A stretch of DNA of 64,000 nucleotides from Dyella solisilvae (GCF_003351225.1 NZ_QQSY01000007.1:85054-149053), one strand, 5' to 3'. Numbered from the stretch's first letter, positions 26,929 to 35,778 are shown. The notes: generated by a model not told the origin, from the sequence alone. Program-made: numbers and translations.

Positions 26929-27473
26929 CTGCAAACACTCCCTCGCTGGCTGCGGCCCTCGCCGATGCCGATCTGCTGTACGACCGCGGCGCACTCGAAA
27001 CGGTGATCGCCGACATGGGTCGACGCATCGACGCCGAGCTTGATGGTGAGCGCGCGGTGTTCCTCACCGTGATGAATGGCGCGCTGATCTTCGCCGGGCA
27101 CCTGGCGCTGGCGATCCGTACGGATGTGGAATTCGACTACGTGCACGCCACGCGCTATCGCGGCGCCACCACCGGCAAGGACCTGCACTGGCTGCGTGAG
27201 CCGGCGGCGGACCTGGCCGGCCGCACCGTGTTGTTGGTCGATGACATCCTCGACGAAGGTCACACGCTGAAGGCCGTGCGCGACGACTGCCTGCGCCGTG
27301 GCGCGCGCCGCGTGCTGGTGGCGAGCCTGTGCACCAAGCAGCACGACCGCCTCGCCGAAGGCATCGTTTCCGATTTCAACGGGGTCGAGCTGCCGGACCG
27401 CTACGTGTTCGGCTTCGGCATGGACTACCACGAGCAGGGACGCAACCTGCCGGGCATCTACGCGCTGAAGTAA
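26925..27473 (+). CDS. hpt: Hypoxanthine-guanine phosphoribosyltransferase
   Basis: This 182-residue purine salvage enzyme converts hypoxanthine or guanine plus PRPP to IMP or GMP. The PRPP loop is VLLVDDILDEGHTL (near 101-114). TVMNGALIFAGHL near 46-58 is the flexible-loop/pyrophosphate region, and FGFGMDYHEQGRNLPGIYAL is the typical end. The start overlaps the nagZ stop by 4 bp. The MTI phosphorylase two genes downstream would release hypoxanthine, this enzyme's substrate. Confidence 0.93.
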   Translation: MTANTPSLAAALADADLLYDRGALETVIADMGRRIDAELDGERAVFLTVMNGALIFAGHLALAIRTDVEFDYVHATRYRGATTGKDLHWLREPAADLAGRTVLLVDDILDEGHTLKAVRDDCLRRGARRVLVASLCTKQHDRLAEGIVSDFNGVELPDRYVFGFGMDYHEQGRNLPGIYALK

Positions 27474-27527
27474 GTGGACCCAGGGCCGTCGCCATGGGCG
27501 ACGGTTCGACGAGCACGGAGAGGGCGC

Positions 27528-28088
27528 ATGAACATCCTTGGCATTTCCGGCAGCCTGCGGCAGGCCTCGTTCAACACCGCGCTGCTGCACGCGGCACAGG
27601 AGCTTGCGCCGGGCGGCATGGACATCCATATCCATCGCCTGCACGAGCTGCCCCTGTTCGACCAGGACGTGGAAGAACAGGGTGATCCGGCGCCGGTGGC
27701 GGCGTTCAAGGACGCCATCGAGCAGGCCGACGGTTTGCTGATGGCCTGCCCGGAATACAACGGCGGCATCACCGGCGTGTTGAAGAACGCCATCGACTGG
27801 GCCTCGCGCAGCGGCAAGTCGCGCAAGGTGGCGCCGCTGGCCGGCAAGACGGTGTGCCTCATCGGCGCCAGTCCCGGCATCACCGGCACGGTGCGCGCAC
27901 AGGACCAGTTGCGGCTGGTGCTGCGCCGCGCCGGCGCCCGCACCGAACCTCAGGGGGAGGTGCTGGTGTACCAGGCTCACACCAAGCTGGTCGAAGGACG
28001 GCTCACCGACGAGCGCACACGCGAGGCGCTGGGGCGCCATCTGCAAGGGTTCGCCGCGCGCCTGGCGGCGACGGCGAAAGACTTCTAA
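27528..28088 (+). CDS. NADPH-dependent FMN reductase family protein
   Basis: This 186-residue flavodoxin-like protein has phosphate-binding loop GISGSLRQASFNTALL (4-19) and the flavin-contact motif PEYNGGITGVLKNAIDW (about 77-93). Relatives include ChrR, YieF and azoreductases that reduce quinones, chromate or FMN; the substrate here cannot be read from sequence. GGAGAG precedes the ATG at 27528. It lies between hpt and the MTI phosphorylase, in the same orientation, probably in one transcript. Confidence 0.88.
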   Translation: MNILGISGSLRQASFNTALLHAAQELAPGGMDIHIHRLHELPLFDQDVEEQGDPAPVAAFKDAIEQADGLLMACPEYNGGITGVLKNAIDWASRSGKSRKVAPLAGKTVCLIGASPGITGTVRAQDQLRLVLRRAGARTEPQGEVLVYQAHTKLVEGRLTDERTREALGRHLQGFAARLAATAKDF

Positions 28089-28109
28089 TTGGAAAGACAG
28101 GAACGACCC

Positions 28110-28853
28110 GTGACTATCGATCTGGCCGTCATCGGCGGCAGTGGTTTGTACAACTTCCCTGGCCTGGAAAACGCTTCCCGCCATCGCGTCGACACGCCGT
28201 TTGGCGCCGCGTCCGGCGACGTGGTGATCGGTGACTTCGCCGGTCGCCGCGTGGCCTTCCTGGCCCGTCATGGCGAGAGCCATACCGTGCCCCCGCACCG
28301 GGTCAACTACCGCGCCAACCTGTGGGCGCTGCATGCGCTGGGCGCCCGCAGCGTGGTGGGCGTCAATGCGGTTGGTGGCATCCGGGCGGACATGGGGCCA
28401 CGGGTCATCGTCGTGCCCGACCAGGTCATCGACTACACGCATGGCCGCTTTACGAGCTTCTGCGATGTCGAGGGCGCCGAAGTGCGCCACATCGATTTCA
28501 GCGAGCCTTATACCGAATCGTTGCGTCAGCAACTGATCGCAGCCGCCGGCAAGGCGGGCGTGGCGGTCATCGATGGTGGTTGCTATGGGGCCACGCAAGG
28601 TCCCCGGCTGGAGACCCGGGCCGAGATCGCCCGCATGAAGCGCGACGGTTGCGATCTGGTCGGCATGACCGGCATGCCCGAAGCGGTGCTCGCCCGCGAA
28701 CTCGACCTGGCTTACGCATGCCTTGCCCTGGTGGCGAATTTTGCAGCAGGTTGCGGGGATGAAGCGGAAATCAGCATCGAAGAAATCTTCGCCCATCTGG
28801 CCGCGGCCACCGCCGAGGTGCCCCGTATCCTCGGCGAGTTGCTCAAAAGCTGA
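28110..28853 (+). CDS. S-methyl-5'-thioinosine (or thioadenosine) phosphorylase
   Basis: This 247-residue PNP/MTAP-family enzyme phosphorolyses a methylthionucleoside to methylthioribose-1-phosphate and free base. The phosphate loop is GGSGLY (9-14). [20 protein letters not shown] (near 52-71) and [15 protein letters not shown] are diagnostic, and [14 protein letters not shown] forms the base/ribose pocket. Gammaproteobacterial relatives such as Pseudomonas aeruginosa PA3004 prefer methylthioinosine, and PA3004 also neighbours nagZ. The start is GTG at 28110, with AGGAA upstream; a TTG at 28089 is in frame but lacks a ribosome site. Substrate preference is inferred. Confidence 0.88.
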   Translation: MTIDLAVIGGSGLYNFPGLENASRHRVDTPFGAASGDVVIGDFAGRRVAFLARHGESHTVPPHRVNYRANLWALHALGARSVVGVNAVGGIRADMGPRVIVVPDQVIDYTHGRFTSFCDVEGAEVRHIDFSEPYTESLRQQLIAAAGKAGVAVIDGGCYGATQGPRLETRAEIARMKRDGCDLVGMTGMPEAVLARELDLAYACLALVANFAAGCGDEAEISIEEIFAHLAAATAEVPRILGELLKS

Positions 28854-29014
28854 GCAATAGATCGGGTTTTGATCGAGCCAAAAACGATACCGTATTGCGC
28901 TTTGCCATAAAACATGTTGATACTTCCGCTGTGCCAGGGGCGGCGGACCAAGGGGTCAAGGTGGTTCAGCGCTTTACCGTGGTGCATCCAGTCCATGATT
29001 CAGAGGTTCACGCA

Positions 29015-29218
29015 ATGCGTTTCGGTACGGTCAAGTGGTTCAACGACGCCAAGGGTTTCGGCTTCATCGCGCCCGAGGACGGTGGGGAGGACGTGTTCGT
29101 TCACTTCTCGGCGATCAACGCCAAGGGCTTCCGCAGCCTGCAGGAAGGTCAGCGCGTGAAGTTCGAAGTGACCACGGGTCCGAAGGGCGCCCAGGCTTCG
29201 GGCGTCGAAATCGCCTAA
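29015..29218 (+). CDS. Cold-shock domain protein (CspA family)
   Basis: This 67-residue single cold-shock domain binds single-stranded nucleic acid. RNP1 is KGFGFI and RNP2 is VFVHF. The rest ([26 protein letters not shown]) matches the family over its full length. AGAGG precedes the ATG at 29015. The 161-bp gap upstream leaves room for the long 5' leader common in csp mRNAs, though I could not identify a defined thermosensor. A strong terminator follows. Whether it is cold-induced cannot be told from the sequence. Confidence 0.95.
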   Translation: MRFGTVKWFNDAKGFGFIAPEDGGEDVFVHFSAINAKGFRSLQEGQRVKFEVTTGPKGAQASGVEIA

Positions 29219-29261
29219 TCACGGCGAGCCGGCGCTTGCGCCGGTCAGTGCAGTAAACGAG

Positions 29262-29296
29262 GAAGCCCCGCGTCGCAAGACGCGGGGCTTCTTTTT
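29262..29296 (+). terminator. Rho-independent terminator of the cold-shock gene
   Basis: A perfect 13-bp stem (29262-29274 with 29279-29291) closed by a GCAA tetraloop is followed by TTTTT. It ends only 25 bp before the ATG of the next gene, so that gene's promoter must overlap or lie upstream of it. Confidence 0.93.
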
Positions 29297-29321
29297 GGGC
29301 GGCTGAAACGTGGGAGCAAAG

Positions 29322-30341
29322 ATGGCGGACCGTAGAGATTTCCTGAAGGCCTCGCTGCTGGGCGCGTCGGCCTTTGCGCTGGCGGGTGGCGCGAACGCGC
29401 TTGCCGGGAGCAGCGACAAGAGCAAAGCGGGCGCACGCGTGGTGTCGACCTGGGACTTCGGCGTGGCCGCCAACCAAGCCGCCTGGTCCGTGCTGGCCAA
29501 GGGCGGCCATGCGCTGGACGCGGTCGAAGCCGGCGTGATGGTGCCGGAGGCCGACCTCAAGAACCACAGCGTGGGCCGCGCCGGTTATCCCGATCGCGAC
29601 GGCCATGTCACGCTGGACGCCAGCATCATGGATGCCGACGGAAGCTGCGGCGCCGTGGCGGCGCTCGAGCACATTGCCCATCCCATCCAGGTGGCGCGCC
29701 GGGTCATGGAGCGCACCCCGCACGTGCTGCTGGTGGGCGACGGCGCGCTGCAGTTTGCGTTGGAGCAGGGCTTCAAGAAGGAAGAACTGCTGACCCCCGA
29801 ATCCGAGCAAGCCTGGAAGGAGTGGCTCAAGAACGCCCACTACCAGCCGTCGGCCAACAGCGAAGTGCGCGATTACGGCAAGACAGGCATGCCCGGCGGC
29901 AAGGGCAACCACGACACCATCGGCATGCTCGCGATCGATGCCAGCGGTCGTCTGGCCGGCGCCTGCACCACCAGCGGCATGGCGTGGAAGCTGCGCGGCC
30001 GCGTCGGTGACAGCCCGATCATCGGCGCTGGCCTGTACGTGGATGGCGAGGTGGGCGCTGCGACCTCCACCGGCGTCGGCGAGGAAGTGATCCGCAACGC
30101 CGGCAGCTTCCTGGTGGTGGAGCTGATGCGTCAGGGACGGTCGCCGCAGGAGGCGTGTCACGAGGCCGTCATGCGCATCGTCCGGAAGCGCCCGAACGCA
30201 TCGAAGGATCTGCAGGTGGGTTTCCTGGCGATGAATCACCACGGCGAGGTCGGCGCGTTCGCGATCCAGCCGGGCTTCTCCTATGCGGTGTGCGACGCAC
30301 AACGGCAGGATGGCCTGCTGGCGTCCAAGAGCGTGTTCTGA
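29322..30341 (+). CDS. Tat-exported N4-(beta-N-acetylglucosaminyl)-L-asparaginase (Ntn hydrolase)
   Basis: This 339-residue family-2 asparaginase/glycosylasparaginase cleaves the GlcNAc-Asn bond or related beta-aspartyl amides. The precursor should autocleave between Asp198 and Thr199 (GNHDTIGM), with Thr199 becoming the N-terminal nucleophile. GRVGDSPIIGAGLYVD and ATSTGVGEEVIRN complete the active site. Residues 1-28 look like a Tat signal (DRRDFLKASLLGASAFAL) ending in an ANALA cleavage site, so it acts in the periplasm. GGGAG precedes the ATG at 29322. cutC starts 1 bp after its stop. Confidence 0.9.
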   Translation: MADRRDFLKASLLGASAFALAGGANALAGSSDKSKAGARVVSTWDFGVAANQAAWSVLAKGGHALDAVEAGVMVPEADLKNHSVGRAGYPDRDGHVTLDASIMDADGSCGAVAALEHIAHPIQVARRVMERTPHVLLVGDGALQFALEQGFKKEELLTPESEQAWKEWLKNAHYQPSANSEVRDYGKTGMPGGKGNHDTIGMLAIDASGRLAGACTTSGMAWKLRGRVGDSPIIGAGLYVDGEVGAATSTGVGEEVIRNAGSFLVVELMRQGRSPQEACHEAVMRIVRKRPNASKDLQVGFLAMNHHGEVGAFAIQPGFSYAVCDAQRQDGLLASKSVF

Positions 30342-30342
30342 G

Positions 30343-31071
30343 ATGGCGGCGCGACTGCTGGAGGTCGCCGCCAACTCGCTGGCGTCCGCGCTTGCCGCCC
30401 AGGCGGGCGGGGCGGGGCGCGTCGAGCTGTGTACGGCGCTCGAACTGGGCGGGCTGACGCCATCCCATGGCGAGATCGCGTTGGTGCGCGAACGCGTGCG
30501 CTTGCCGCTATACGTGCTGATCCGCCCGCGCGCCGGCGACTTCCTCTACAGCGAGCAGGAGCTGGAGACCATGCATCGCGACATCGAGGCATGCGCAGCC
30601 TTCGGCTGCGATGGCGTGGTGCTGGGCGTACTGGATGCTCAAGGCAACGTCGACCGGCGCCATGGTCGCGCCCTGGTCGACGCAGCCGGCGGCATGGGGG
30701 TCACCTTCCACCGCGCTTTCGACCTGGCGCCTGATCCGCTGTCGGCACTCGATGACGTGATGGCGCTCGGTGTCGAGCGCCTGCTTACTTCGGGCGGCCA
30801 GCGCACGGCGATGGGTGGCGCCGCGCAGATTCGATCGCTGATCGAACGGGCGGCAGGGAGGATGACCGTGATGCCCGGCAGTGGCATCCATTCCGACGAC
30901 ATCGCGGCATTGGCTCGGCAAACCGGGGCACACGAGTTTCATGCGTCGGCCAAACGCGTCCTCGCGTCGCGCATGCCGTATTACGGCGACGGCCTGGGCA
31001 TGGATGGCGGCGAAATCCGCACGGACGAGGCGCAGGTGCGCGCGCTGGTCGAGGCGCTGTCGCGTGAGTGA
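30343..31071 (+). CDS. cutC: CutC family protein
   Basis: This 242-residue TIM-barrel protein matches CutC: LLEVAANSLASALAAQAGGA at the start, RVELCTALELGGLTPS, PLYVLIRPRAGDFLY, VTFHRAFDLAPDP, and LLTSGGQRTAMGG. CutC was first linked to copper homeostasis in E. coli, but its catalytic role is unclear and the copper phenotype has been questioned. The ATG at 30343 is 1 bp after the asparaginase stop, so the two are coupled. The following minus-strand ABC gene is convergent. Confidence 0.92.
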   Translation: MAARLLEVAANSLASALAAQAGGAGRVELCTALELGGLTPSHGEIALVRERVRLPLYVLIRPRAGDFLYSEQELETMHRDIEACAAFGCDGVVLGVLDAQGNVDRRHGRALVDAAGGMGVTFHRAFDLAPDPLSALDDVMALGVERLLTSGGQRTAMGGAAQIRSLIERAAGRMTVMPGSGIHSDDIAALARQTGAHEFHASAKRVLASRMPYYGDGLGMDGGEIRTDEAQVRALVEALSRE

Positions 31072-31109
31072 CCTGGCCGTAGGTTGAGCCGCACGGCGCC
31101 TGACGTCGC

Positions 31110-32879
31110 TCAGGCCGTGAACTGCAGCCTCGCCAGTTCCGAATACAACCCACCCTCGGCCAGCAGGCTCTGGTGCGTGCCCTGGGCCACGATGCGGCCG
31201 CCGTCCAACACCACGATGCGGTCGGCGCGCTGCACGGTGGCGAGGCGATGGGCGATCACCAGGGTGGTGCGTCCCTTCTCCAGACGCTCCAGCGCCTGCT
31301 GGATGGCGGCCTCAGACTGCGCGTCCAGCGCCGAGGTGGCTTCGTCGAGCAGGAGCAGCGGCGCATCGCGAAGGATGGCGCGGGCGATCGCGATGCGCTG
31401 GCGCTGTCCGCCGGACAGGCGCACGCCGCGTTCGCCCAGTTCCTCTTCGTAGCCCTTGCCCATGGCGCGGATGAACTCGTGCGCCTCGGCGGCGCGAGCT
31501 GCCTCCTGCACTTCGTCGTCGCCGGCGTCCTGGCGGCCGAAGCGGATGTTGTCGGCGGCGCTGCCGCTGAAGATCACCGTCTCCTGCGGCACCAGCGCGA
31601 TGGCGCCGCGCAGTTCCGGCAAGGCCAGCGCGCGCAGGTCAACGCCATCGAGGGTGATGCGGCCCAGCTGGGGGTCGTAGAAACGCAGCAGCAGCGCGAA
31701 CACGGTGCTCTTGCCCGCGCCGGACGGCCCGACCAGGGCCACTGTCTCGCCCGGACGGATGTCCAGGTCGAAATCGTGCAGCGCCTTGGCTTCGGGGCGG
31801 CTGGGGTAATGGAACTCCACATGCTCGAAGCGTAGGGCGCCCTGCGTCGGTTTCGGCAGCGGGGTGTGGGTGGCGGGGCTGGCGATCTCGGCGCGCTCCT
31901 CGAACAGTTCGCCGATGCGCTCCATCGCGCCGGCGGCGCGCAACACATCGCCCCATACTTCCGACAGGCCCGCCAGCGAACCGGCAGCGAAGAAGGCGTA
32001 CAGAACGAACTGACCCAGTACGCCCGGTTTCAGCGTGCCGGAGATTACGTCGCGCGCGCCGGCCCACAGCACCAGCACGAGGGCGCCGAAAAACAGCACG
32101 ATCACGGCCGCAGTGAGCATCGAGCGCATGCCGATGCGCTTGCGGGCGGTGGCCAAGGCGCGGGTGATGGCGCCGCCGTAGCGCGTGCTCTCGATATCTT
32201 CGCGGGCATAGGCCTTCACTGCCGGCGCCGCGTTGAGCGTTTCGTTGGCGATCGCGGCTGCGTCGGCCAGGCGGTCCTGGCTGGTGCGGGAGAGCTTTTG
32301 CACGCGCCGCCCGAATATCAGGATCGGCAGCATCACGGCGGGGATCACCAGCGCGGTCAGTCCGGCCAGTCGCGGGCTGGTCCAGATCATCATGGCGGTG
32401 GCGCCGAGCAGCATCACCGCGCTGCGCAACGCCACCGAAATGCCTGAGCCGATCAGCGCCTGGATTACTTCGGTGTCGGTGCCCAGGCGGGAGGTCAGCT
32501 CGCCCACGCGGCTGCGTTCGAAGAAGCCAACGTCGAGGCGGATCACATGCGCGTACAGCTTCGCGCGTAGCGAGGCAAGCGCGCGTTCGCCGAGCAGGGT
32601 GATGCAGTAGTAGCGGGCGGCGGTGGCGAAGGCGAGCACCAGCGCCACCGCGAACAGGCCGAGAAAGGTCGCGTTGATCGCGCTGGCGTTGGCGTGGACG
32701 AAACCCTGGTCGATCATGTGGCCCACCGCCTTCGGCAACACGAGGGTGGCGGTGGAAGAAATGGCGAGGAACACCAGCCAGCCCAGTGCGAGCTTGCGAT
32801 GGGGCTTCAGGAACGGCCACAGCTGCAGCAGGACGCCGAGGCGGCGGGACGGGCGTGGCGTGGCGGCGGTATCGCTCAT
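31110..32879 (-). CDS. ABC transporter, fused permease and ATPase (MsbA/exporter type)
   Basis: This 589-residue half-transporter works as a homodimer. The N-terminal permease (about 20-320) has six hydrophobic helices. The ATPase domain (about 345-589) has Walker A GPSGAGKST, Q-loop VPQETVIFSGS, signature LSGGQRQRIAIARA, Walker B LLLLDEATSALD and the H-loop IAHRL. Related proteins are lipid or multidrug exporters; the substrate is unknown. The ATG at 32879 starts MSDTAATPRP; a long upstream extension in the same frame is unlike any permease. It is last in a minus-strand series that begins with an ECF sigma factor, 76 bp after yigZ. Confidence 0.92.
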   Translation of the reverse strand: MSDTAATPRPSRRLGVLLQLWPFLKPHRKLALGWLVFLAISSTATLVLPKAVGHMIDQGFVHANASAINATFLGLFAVALVLAFATAARYYCITLLGERALASLRAKLYAHVIRLDVGFFERSRVGELTSRLGTDTEVIQALIGSGISVALRSAVMLLGATAMMIWTSPRLAGLTALVIPAVMLPILIFGRRVQKLSRTSQDRLADAAAIANETLNAAPAVKAYAREDIESTRYGGAITRALATARKRIGMRSMLTAAVIVLFFGALVLVLWAGARDVISGTLKPGVLGQFVLYAFFAAGSLAGLSEVWGDVLRAAGAMERIGELFEERAEIASPATHTPLPKPTQGALRFEHVEFHYPSRPEAKALHDFDLDIRPGETVALVGPSGAGKSTVFALLLRFYDPQLGRITLDGVDLRALALPELRGAIALVPQETVIFSGSAADNIRFGRQDAGDDEVQEAARAAEAHEFIRAMGKGYEEELGERGVRLSGGQRQRIAIARAILRDAPLLLLDEATSALDAQSEAAIQQALERLEKGRTTLVIAHRLATVQRADRIVVLDGGRIVAQGTHQSLLAEGGLYSELARLQFTA

Positions 32880-32955
32880 GGGTTCTCGCGGCGTGGGCTG
32901 GGGCAGTCCGTTGGCTCGGCCAACCCTGCCAACGTGGGGCGGACGCGGCGGTGTT

Positions 32956-33552
32956 TCAATCCAGCCGGCGCGCCGCATGGCGGCCGCGGCTGATGTCGAT
33001 GACGCGAGCCTGCGCTTCCTCGGCGCGATGGGCGGGAAGCTGGATCTCCATCGCCACGCCATCGGCCTCAAACGTTTCCGCCAGCACGTCGGCTTCCAGT
33101 TCTCGCAGGCGTGCCTTCAACAAGGCCAGTTCGGCGAAATCGCAACGCAGCCCCAGTCGGGCCATCGCCACGATGGGCACGCGTTCGGAGAGGCGCAGGC
33201 ACTCGGCGGCCGTGCCGCCATAGGCGCGCACCAGCCCGCCAGCGCCGAGCTTGATGCCGCCATACCAGCGCGTCACCACCACCACCGCGCGATCGACGCC
33301 CTGGCCCTCGATGGCCTGCAGGATCGGACGACCCGCGGTGCCGCCCGGCTCGCCGTCATCGTTGAAGCGGTATTCCTGGCCGATGCGATACGCCCAGCAG
33401 TTGTGCGTGGCGGCTGGATCTCCCACTTGGCGCACGAACGCCAGCGCCTGTTCGGACGTCTGGACCGGGGCGGCCTGGGCGAGGAAGCGGCTCTTCTTGA
33501 TGTCCTCGCTGTGCTGGCAGGGGTGGGCGAGGGTGTACAGCGTGTCACTCAT
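32956..33552 (-). CDS. yigZ: YigZ/IMPACT family protein
   Basis: This 198-residue soluble protein has the UPF0029/IMPACT N-terminal domain: KKSRFLAQAAPV, HNCWAYRIG, FNDDGEPGGTAGRPIL and RAVVVVTRWYGGIKLGAGGLVRAYG. The smaller EF-G-like C-terminal domain follows. Members bind nucleic acid or ribosomes; the bacterial role is not established. The start at 33552 overlaps the end of the anti-sigma-like gene by 8 bp, so it is translationally coupled to it. This is an unusual partner for a sigma/anti-sigma pair. Confidence 0.9.
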   Translation of the reverse strand: MSDTLYTLAHPCQHSEDIKKSRFLAQAAPVQTSEQALAFVRQVGDPAATHNCWAYRIGQEYRFNDDGEPGGTAGRPILQAIEGQGVDRAVVVVTRWYGGIKLGAGGLVRAYGGTAAECLRLSERVPIVAMARLGLRCDFAELALLKARLRELEADVLAETFEADGVAMEIQLPAHRAEEAQARVIDISRGRHAARRLD

Positions 33553-34426
33553 GATCGGGCAGTTGGGCGCGCAGGTCGTCTGGCACGGGAACGTCGGGAT
33601 GCGCCTGGCGGAAGGTTGCGAGTCGCTGCAGCGCTTCGTCACGGCGTTGCAGGGCGAACAGCTGGCGGATCTTGTCGAGTTCCTGGGCCGGAGTATCGGT
33701 GGGATTGACGGCGGTGGGATCGATCGGTCGCATCGGCGCGGGCGCCTGCACGGCCCGCATGGCGCCGGACGCACGCGGGCTGGCGTAACCCTGGACTTGC
33801 AGGCCCGCCACGGGGTGCGGCGCCTCCATCATGGCTGGCGCCGGCGCCATGGGTGTGGGTGGTGGTGATGCCTGCGCTGGCGTTGGCGCCACTATCGGCG
33901 CCGTCATGGCCATCGGCGCCGGGGCGGATTCCGGTGGCGGTACGATTCGTGGCGACAACGAGGCGCGTGCACGCGCTTTGGCGTTGGATGGCGCATGCGT
34001 CTGCGGCGGCGCCTGCGTGCCCGCGGGACGCTGCACTGGCGCGGTGGCTTCGGCGGTCTCCGGAACGTGGGTGACCTGGACCTCTGCCGCAGCCTTGCTG
34101 CCCGAGGGCGACTCGTTGGCAGGAGCCGTGGGACTCGCCTGCGTGCGAGTGACGGCGGGCGGCGTCGGTACTTGCGGCACGCTGCCGGGCTGTTCAAGCA
34201 GGCGCCAGCCCAGGCCCGCCACCAGCACCAGCACGGCGGCGCTCGCCGCCGTGGGCAGCCAGCGCGGCAGGCGTCGACGCGCCGGTGCGCGCACAGCGTC
34301 AGCAGCGGCGCGACGCACGGCCTGGTCCAGCGCCGGCGACGGCTCGTTGTGCGGCAGGCTGCGATAGAGCGCTTTCAGCTCATCTTCGCCCGGCGGCGCA
34401 TCGTCGTGGTGATCGTGCGTACTCAT
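33545..34426 (-). CDS. Anti-sigma-like single-pass membrane protein with Pro/Ala-rich periplasmic part
   Basis: This 293-residue protein has a His/Asp-rich cytosolic start (1-12), a helical segment (DELKALYRSLPHNEPSPALDQ), and one transmembrane helix at about 57-77 (TAASAAVLVLVAGLGWRLL). A long low-complexity Pro/Ala/Thr-rich stretch follows (about 80-245), then a conserved-looking tail (ELDKIRQLFALQRRDEALQR) resembling a short helical repeat. No HxxxCxxC zinc motif is present. It overlaps the sigma factor by 4 bp, the normal coupling for an anti-sigma factor. The function is inferred from context and topology. Confidence 0.7.
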   Translation of the reverse strand: MSTHDHHDDAPPGEDELKALYRSLPHNEPSPALDQAVRRAAADAVRAPARRRLPRWLPTAASAAVLVLVAGLGWRLLEQPGSVPQVPTPPAVTRTQASPTAPANESPSGSKAAAEVQVTHVPETAEATAPVQRPAGTQAPPQTHAPSNAKARARASLSPRIVPPPESAPAPMAMTAPIVAPTPAQASPPPTPMAPAPAMMEAPHPVAGLQVQGYASPRASGAMRAVQAPAPMRPIDPTAVNPTDTPAQELDKIRQLFALQRRDEALQRLATFRQAHPDVPVPDDLRAQLPDHE

Positions 34427-34977
34427 TCGGCCAGCTGTTCGCGCAGTCGGTTCATGGCATAGCGCAGGCGCGACTTGGCAGTCTCGCGTCCCACGCCGGT
34501 GACTTGGGCGATCTCCTCCACGCTCAGTTCGTTTTCCAGCCGTAGCAGCACAGCGGTGCGCTGCTCCTCCGGCAGGTCCTCGATCGCGCGCTGCAGGCGG
34601 CGTCGGCGTTCGAACTCGGACCATACATGTTCCGGCTGCTGCTGATCCGGCGAGGCCACCTGCATCAGCGCCAGTTCGGCTTCCTCCCCCGTGGCGAGGG
34701 GGCGCTTGCGACGGTAGCTGTCGACCAGCAGGTTGTGCGCGATCTGCAGCAGCCAGGTGCTGAACTTCGCCTGTGGCGTGTAGCGGGTGCGCGCTGCGAC
34801 CACCCGGCTCCAGGTTTCCTGGAACAGTTCCTCGGCCAGCCGCGGATCGCGCGCGCTGCGCAGCAGGAAGCGATAAAGCGTACCCCGATGTCGCGCGTAG
34901 AGCGCGTCGAACGCAGCCAGCTCGCCTCGCGCGTAGGCCAGCATCAGCGTTGCGTCGTCATCCACCGGGGCTTCCAT
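34423..34977 (-). CDS. ECF-type RNA polymerase sigma factor
   Basis: This 184-residue protein has region 2 (LAAFDALYARHRGTLYRFLL, LAEELFQETWSRVV, FSTWLLQIAHNLLVDSYRR) and region 4 (LPEEQRTAVLLRLENELSVE, EEIAQVTGVGRETAKSRLRY). It is distinct from the rpoE gene at 11444. The ATG at 34977 is chosen because upstream in-frame codons encode a Pro/Ala stretch unlike sigma factors. It heads the operon sigma, anti-sigma-like, yigZ, probably ABC exporter. No obvious autoregulatory promoter motif was identified. Confidence 0.92.
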   Translation of the reverse strand: MEAPVDDDATLMLAYARGELAAFDALYARHRGTLYRFLLRSARDPRLAEELFQETWSRVVAARTRYTPQAKFSTWLLQIAHNLLVDSYRRKRPLATGEEAELALMQVASPDQQQPEHVWSEFERRRRLQRAIEDLPEEQRTAVLLRLENELSVEEIAQVTGVGRETAKSRLRYAMNRLREQLAE

Positions 34978-35148
34978 GGGCGGCGAGGTTAAGCCAAAGC
35001 GGCCGTGCCCGTAAGCATCAGCGGCCGTCGTCGCTGGGAGCGGCCGCGGATAGGCAGGCATGGGGCAGTGGCGTCGTCGAAAGGTCCATGCCGGTGGAAC
35101 GCACGGGCCGCCGTGGTGGGGTTAAGTCCGAACCGGAGGCCTGGGGAT

Positions 35149-35649
35149 CTATTGCGGGGCGTAGGCCCAGACCTTGGACTCGCCACCGGTGCTGAGGATG
35201 CGTCCTTGACGACGGATCAGGTGCTCGGTGCTGCGATCGCGCCCCACCGTCATCTTGCCCAGGCGGGCCGTGGAGACGGTTTGCACCGTCGCCTGCTTGC
35301 GATCGGTCGACAGCTCGATGCTCTTGATCTCCAGCTCGATGTCGAGCGCCACGCGGCCGCCCGTGGCGGCGCTGAGGCGCTGCATCGTGCTCAGGGACTC
35401 CCTGATGCGCCCGCACAGGCCCGGCTTGTCGTAGCGCTGCGCGACCGACTCATCACCCCGCCGCGTCGTCTCCTCGCCGGAGTAATCGTCAGCCATGCGG
35501 GCGCACAGGCTATCGGCATCGAAGCGACGCATCGCCTCCTCGTCGGCCGCGTAGGCCTCGCGGATCTGCGTCTCGGTCATGCGGCGGCCGTAGTCGAAAT
35601 ACCAGAACGCCAGGCCGGCCAGGATCGCCAGCAGGATCAGTTTCTTCAT
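35149..35649 (-). CDS. Small membrane-anchored or secreted protein of unknown function
   Basis: This 166-residue protein has an N-terminal hydrophobic segment (MKKLILLAILAGLAFWYFDY, 1-20), probably an uncleaved anchor. The rest is a soluble domain starting ETQIREAYAADEEAMRRFDA. The alternation of an N-terminal helix with later amphipathic strands (RVALDIELEIKSIEL, KQATVQTVSTARLG) recalls NTF2/SnoaL-like folds, but I cannot assign it. GGGAGGG precedes the ATG at 35649. It lies between the ECF operon and a hydrolase gene, in the same orientation. Confidence 0.75.
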   Translation of the reverse strand: MKKLILLAILAGLAFWYFDYGRRMTETQIREAYAADEEAMRRFDADSLCARMADDYSGEETTRRGDESVAQRYDKPGLCGRIRESLSTMQRLSAATGGRVALDIELEIKSIELSTDRKQATVQTVSTARLGKMTVGRDRSTEHLIRRQGRILSTGGESKVWAYAPQ

Positions 35650-35778
35650 GGGTCCCTCCCTGTGGGTCACGGCCGTCTCCGGCCGTTCACATCTGTTCCG
35701 TGATGTGGCGCAAGTTATTGCGACTGTGGCACGGCGGCGCGAGCCATGTCACCCCGCGGGTTGGCGATGACGGTGCGG

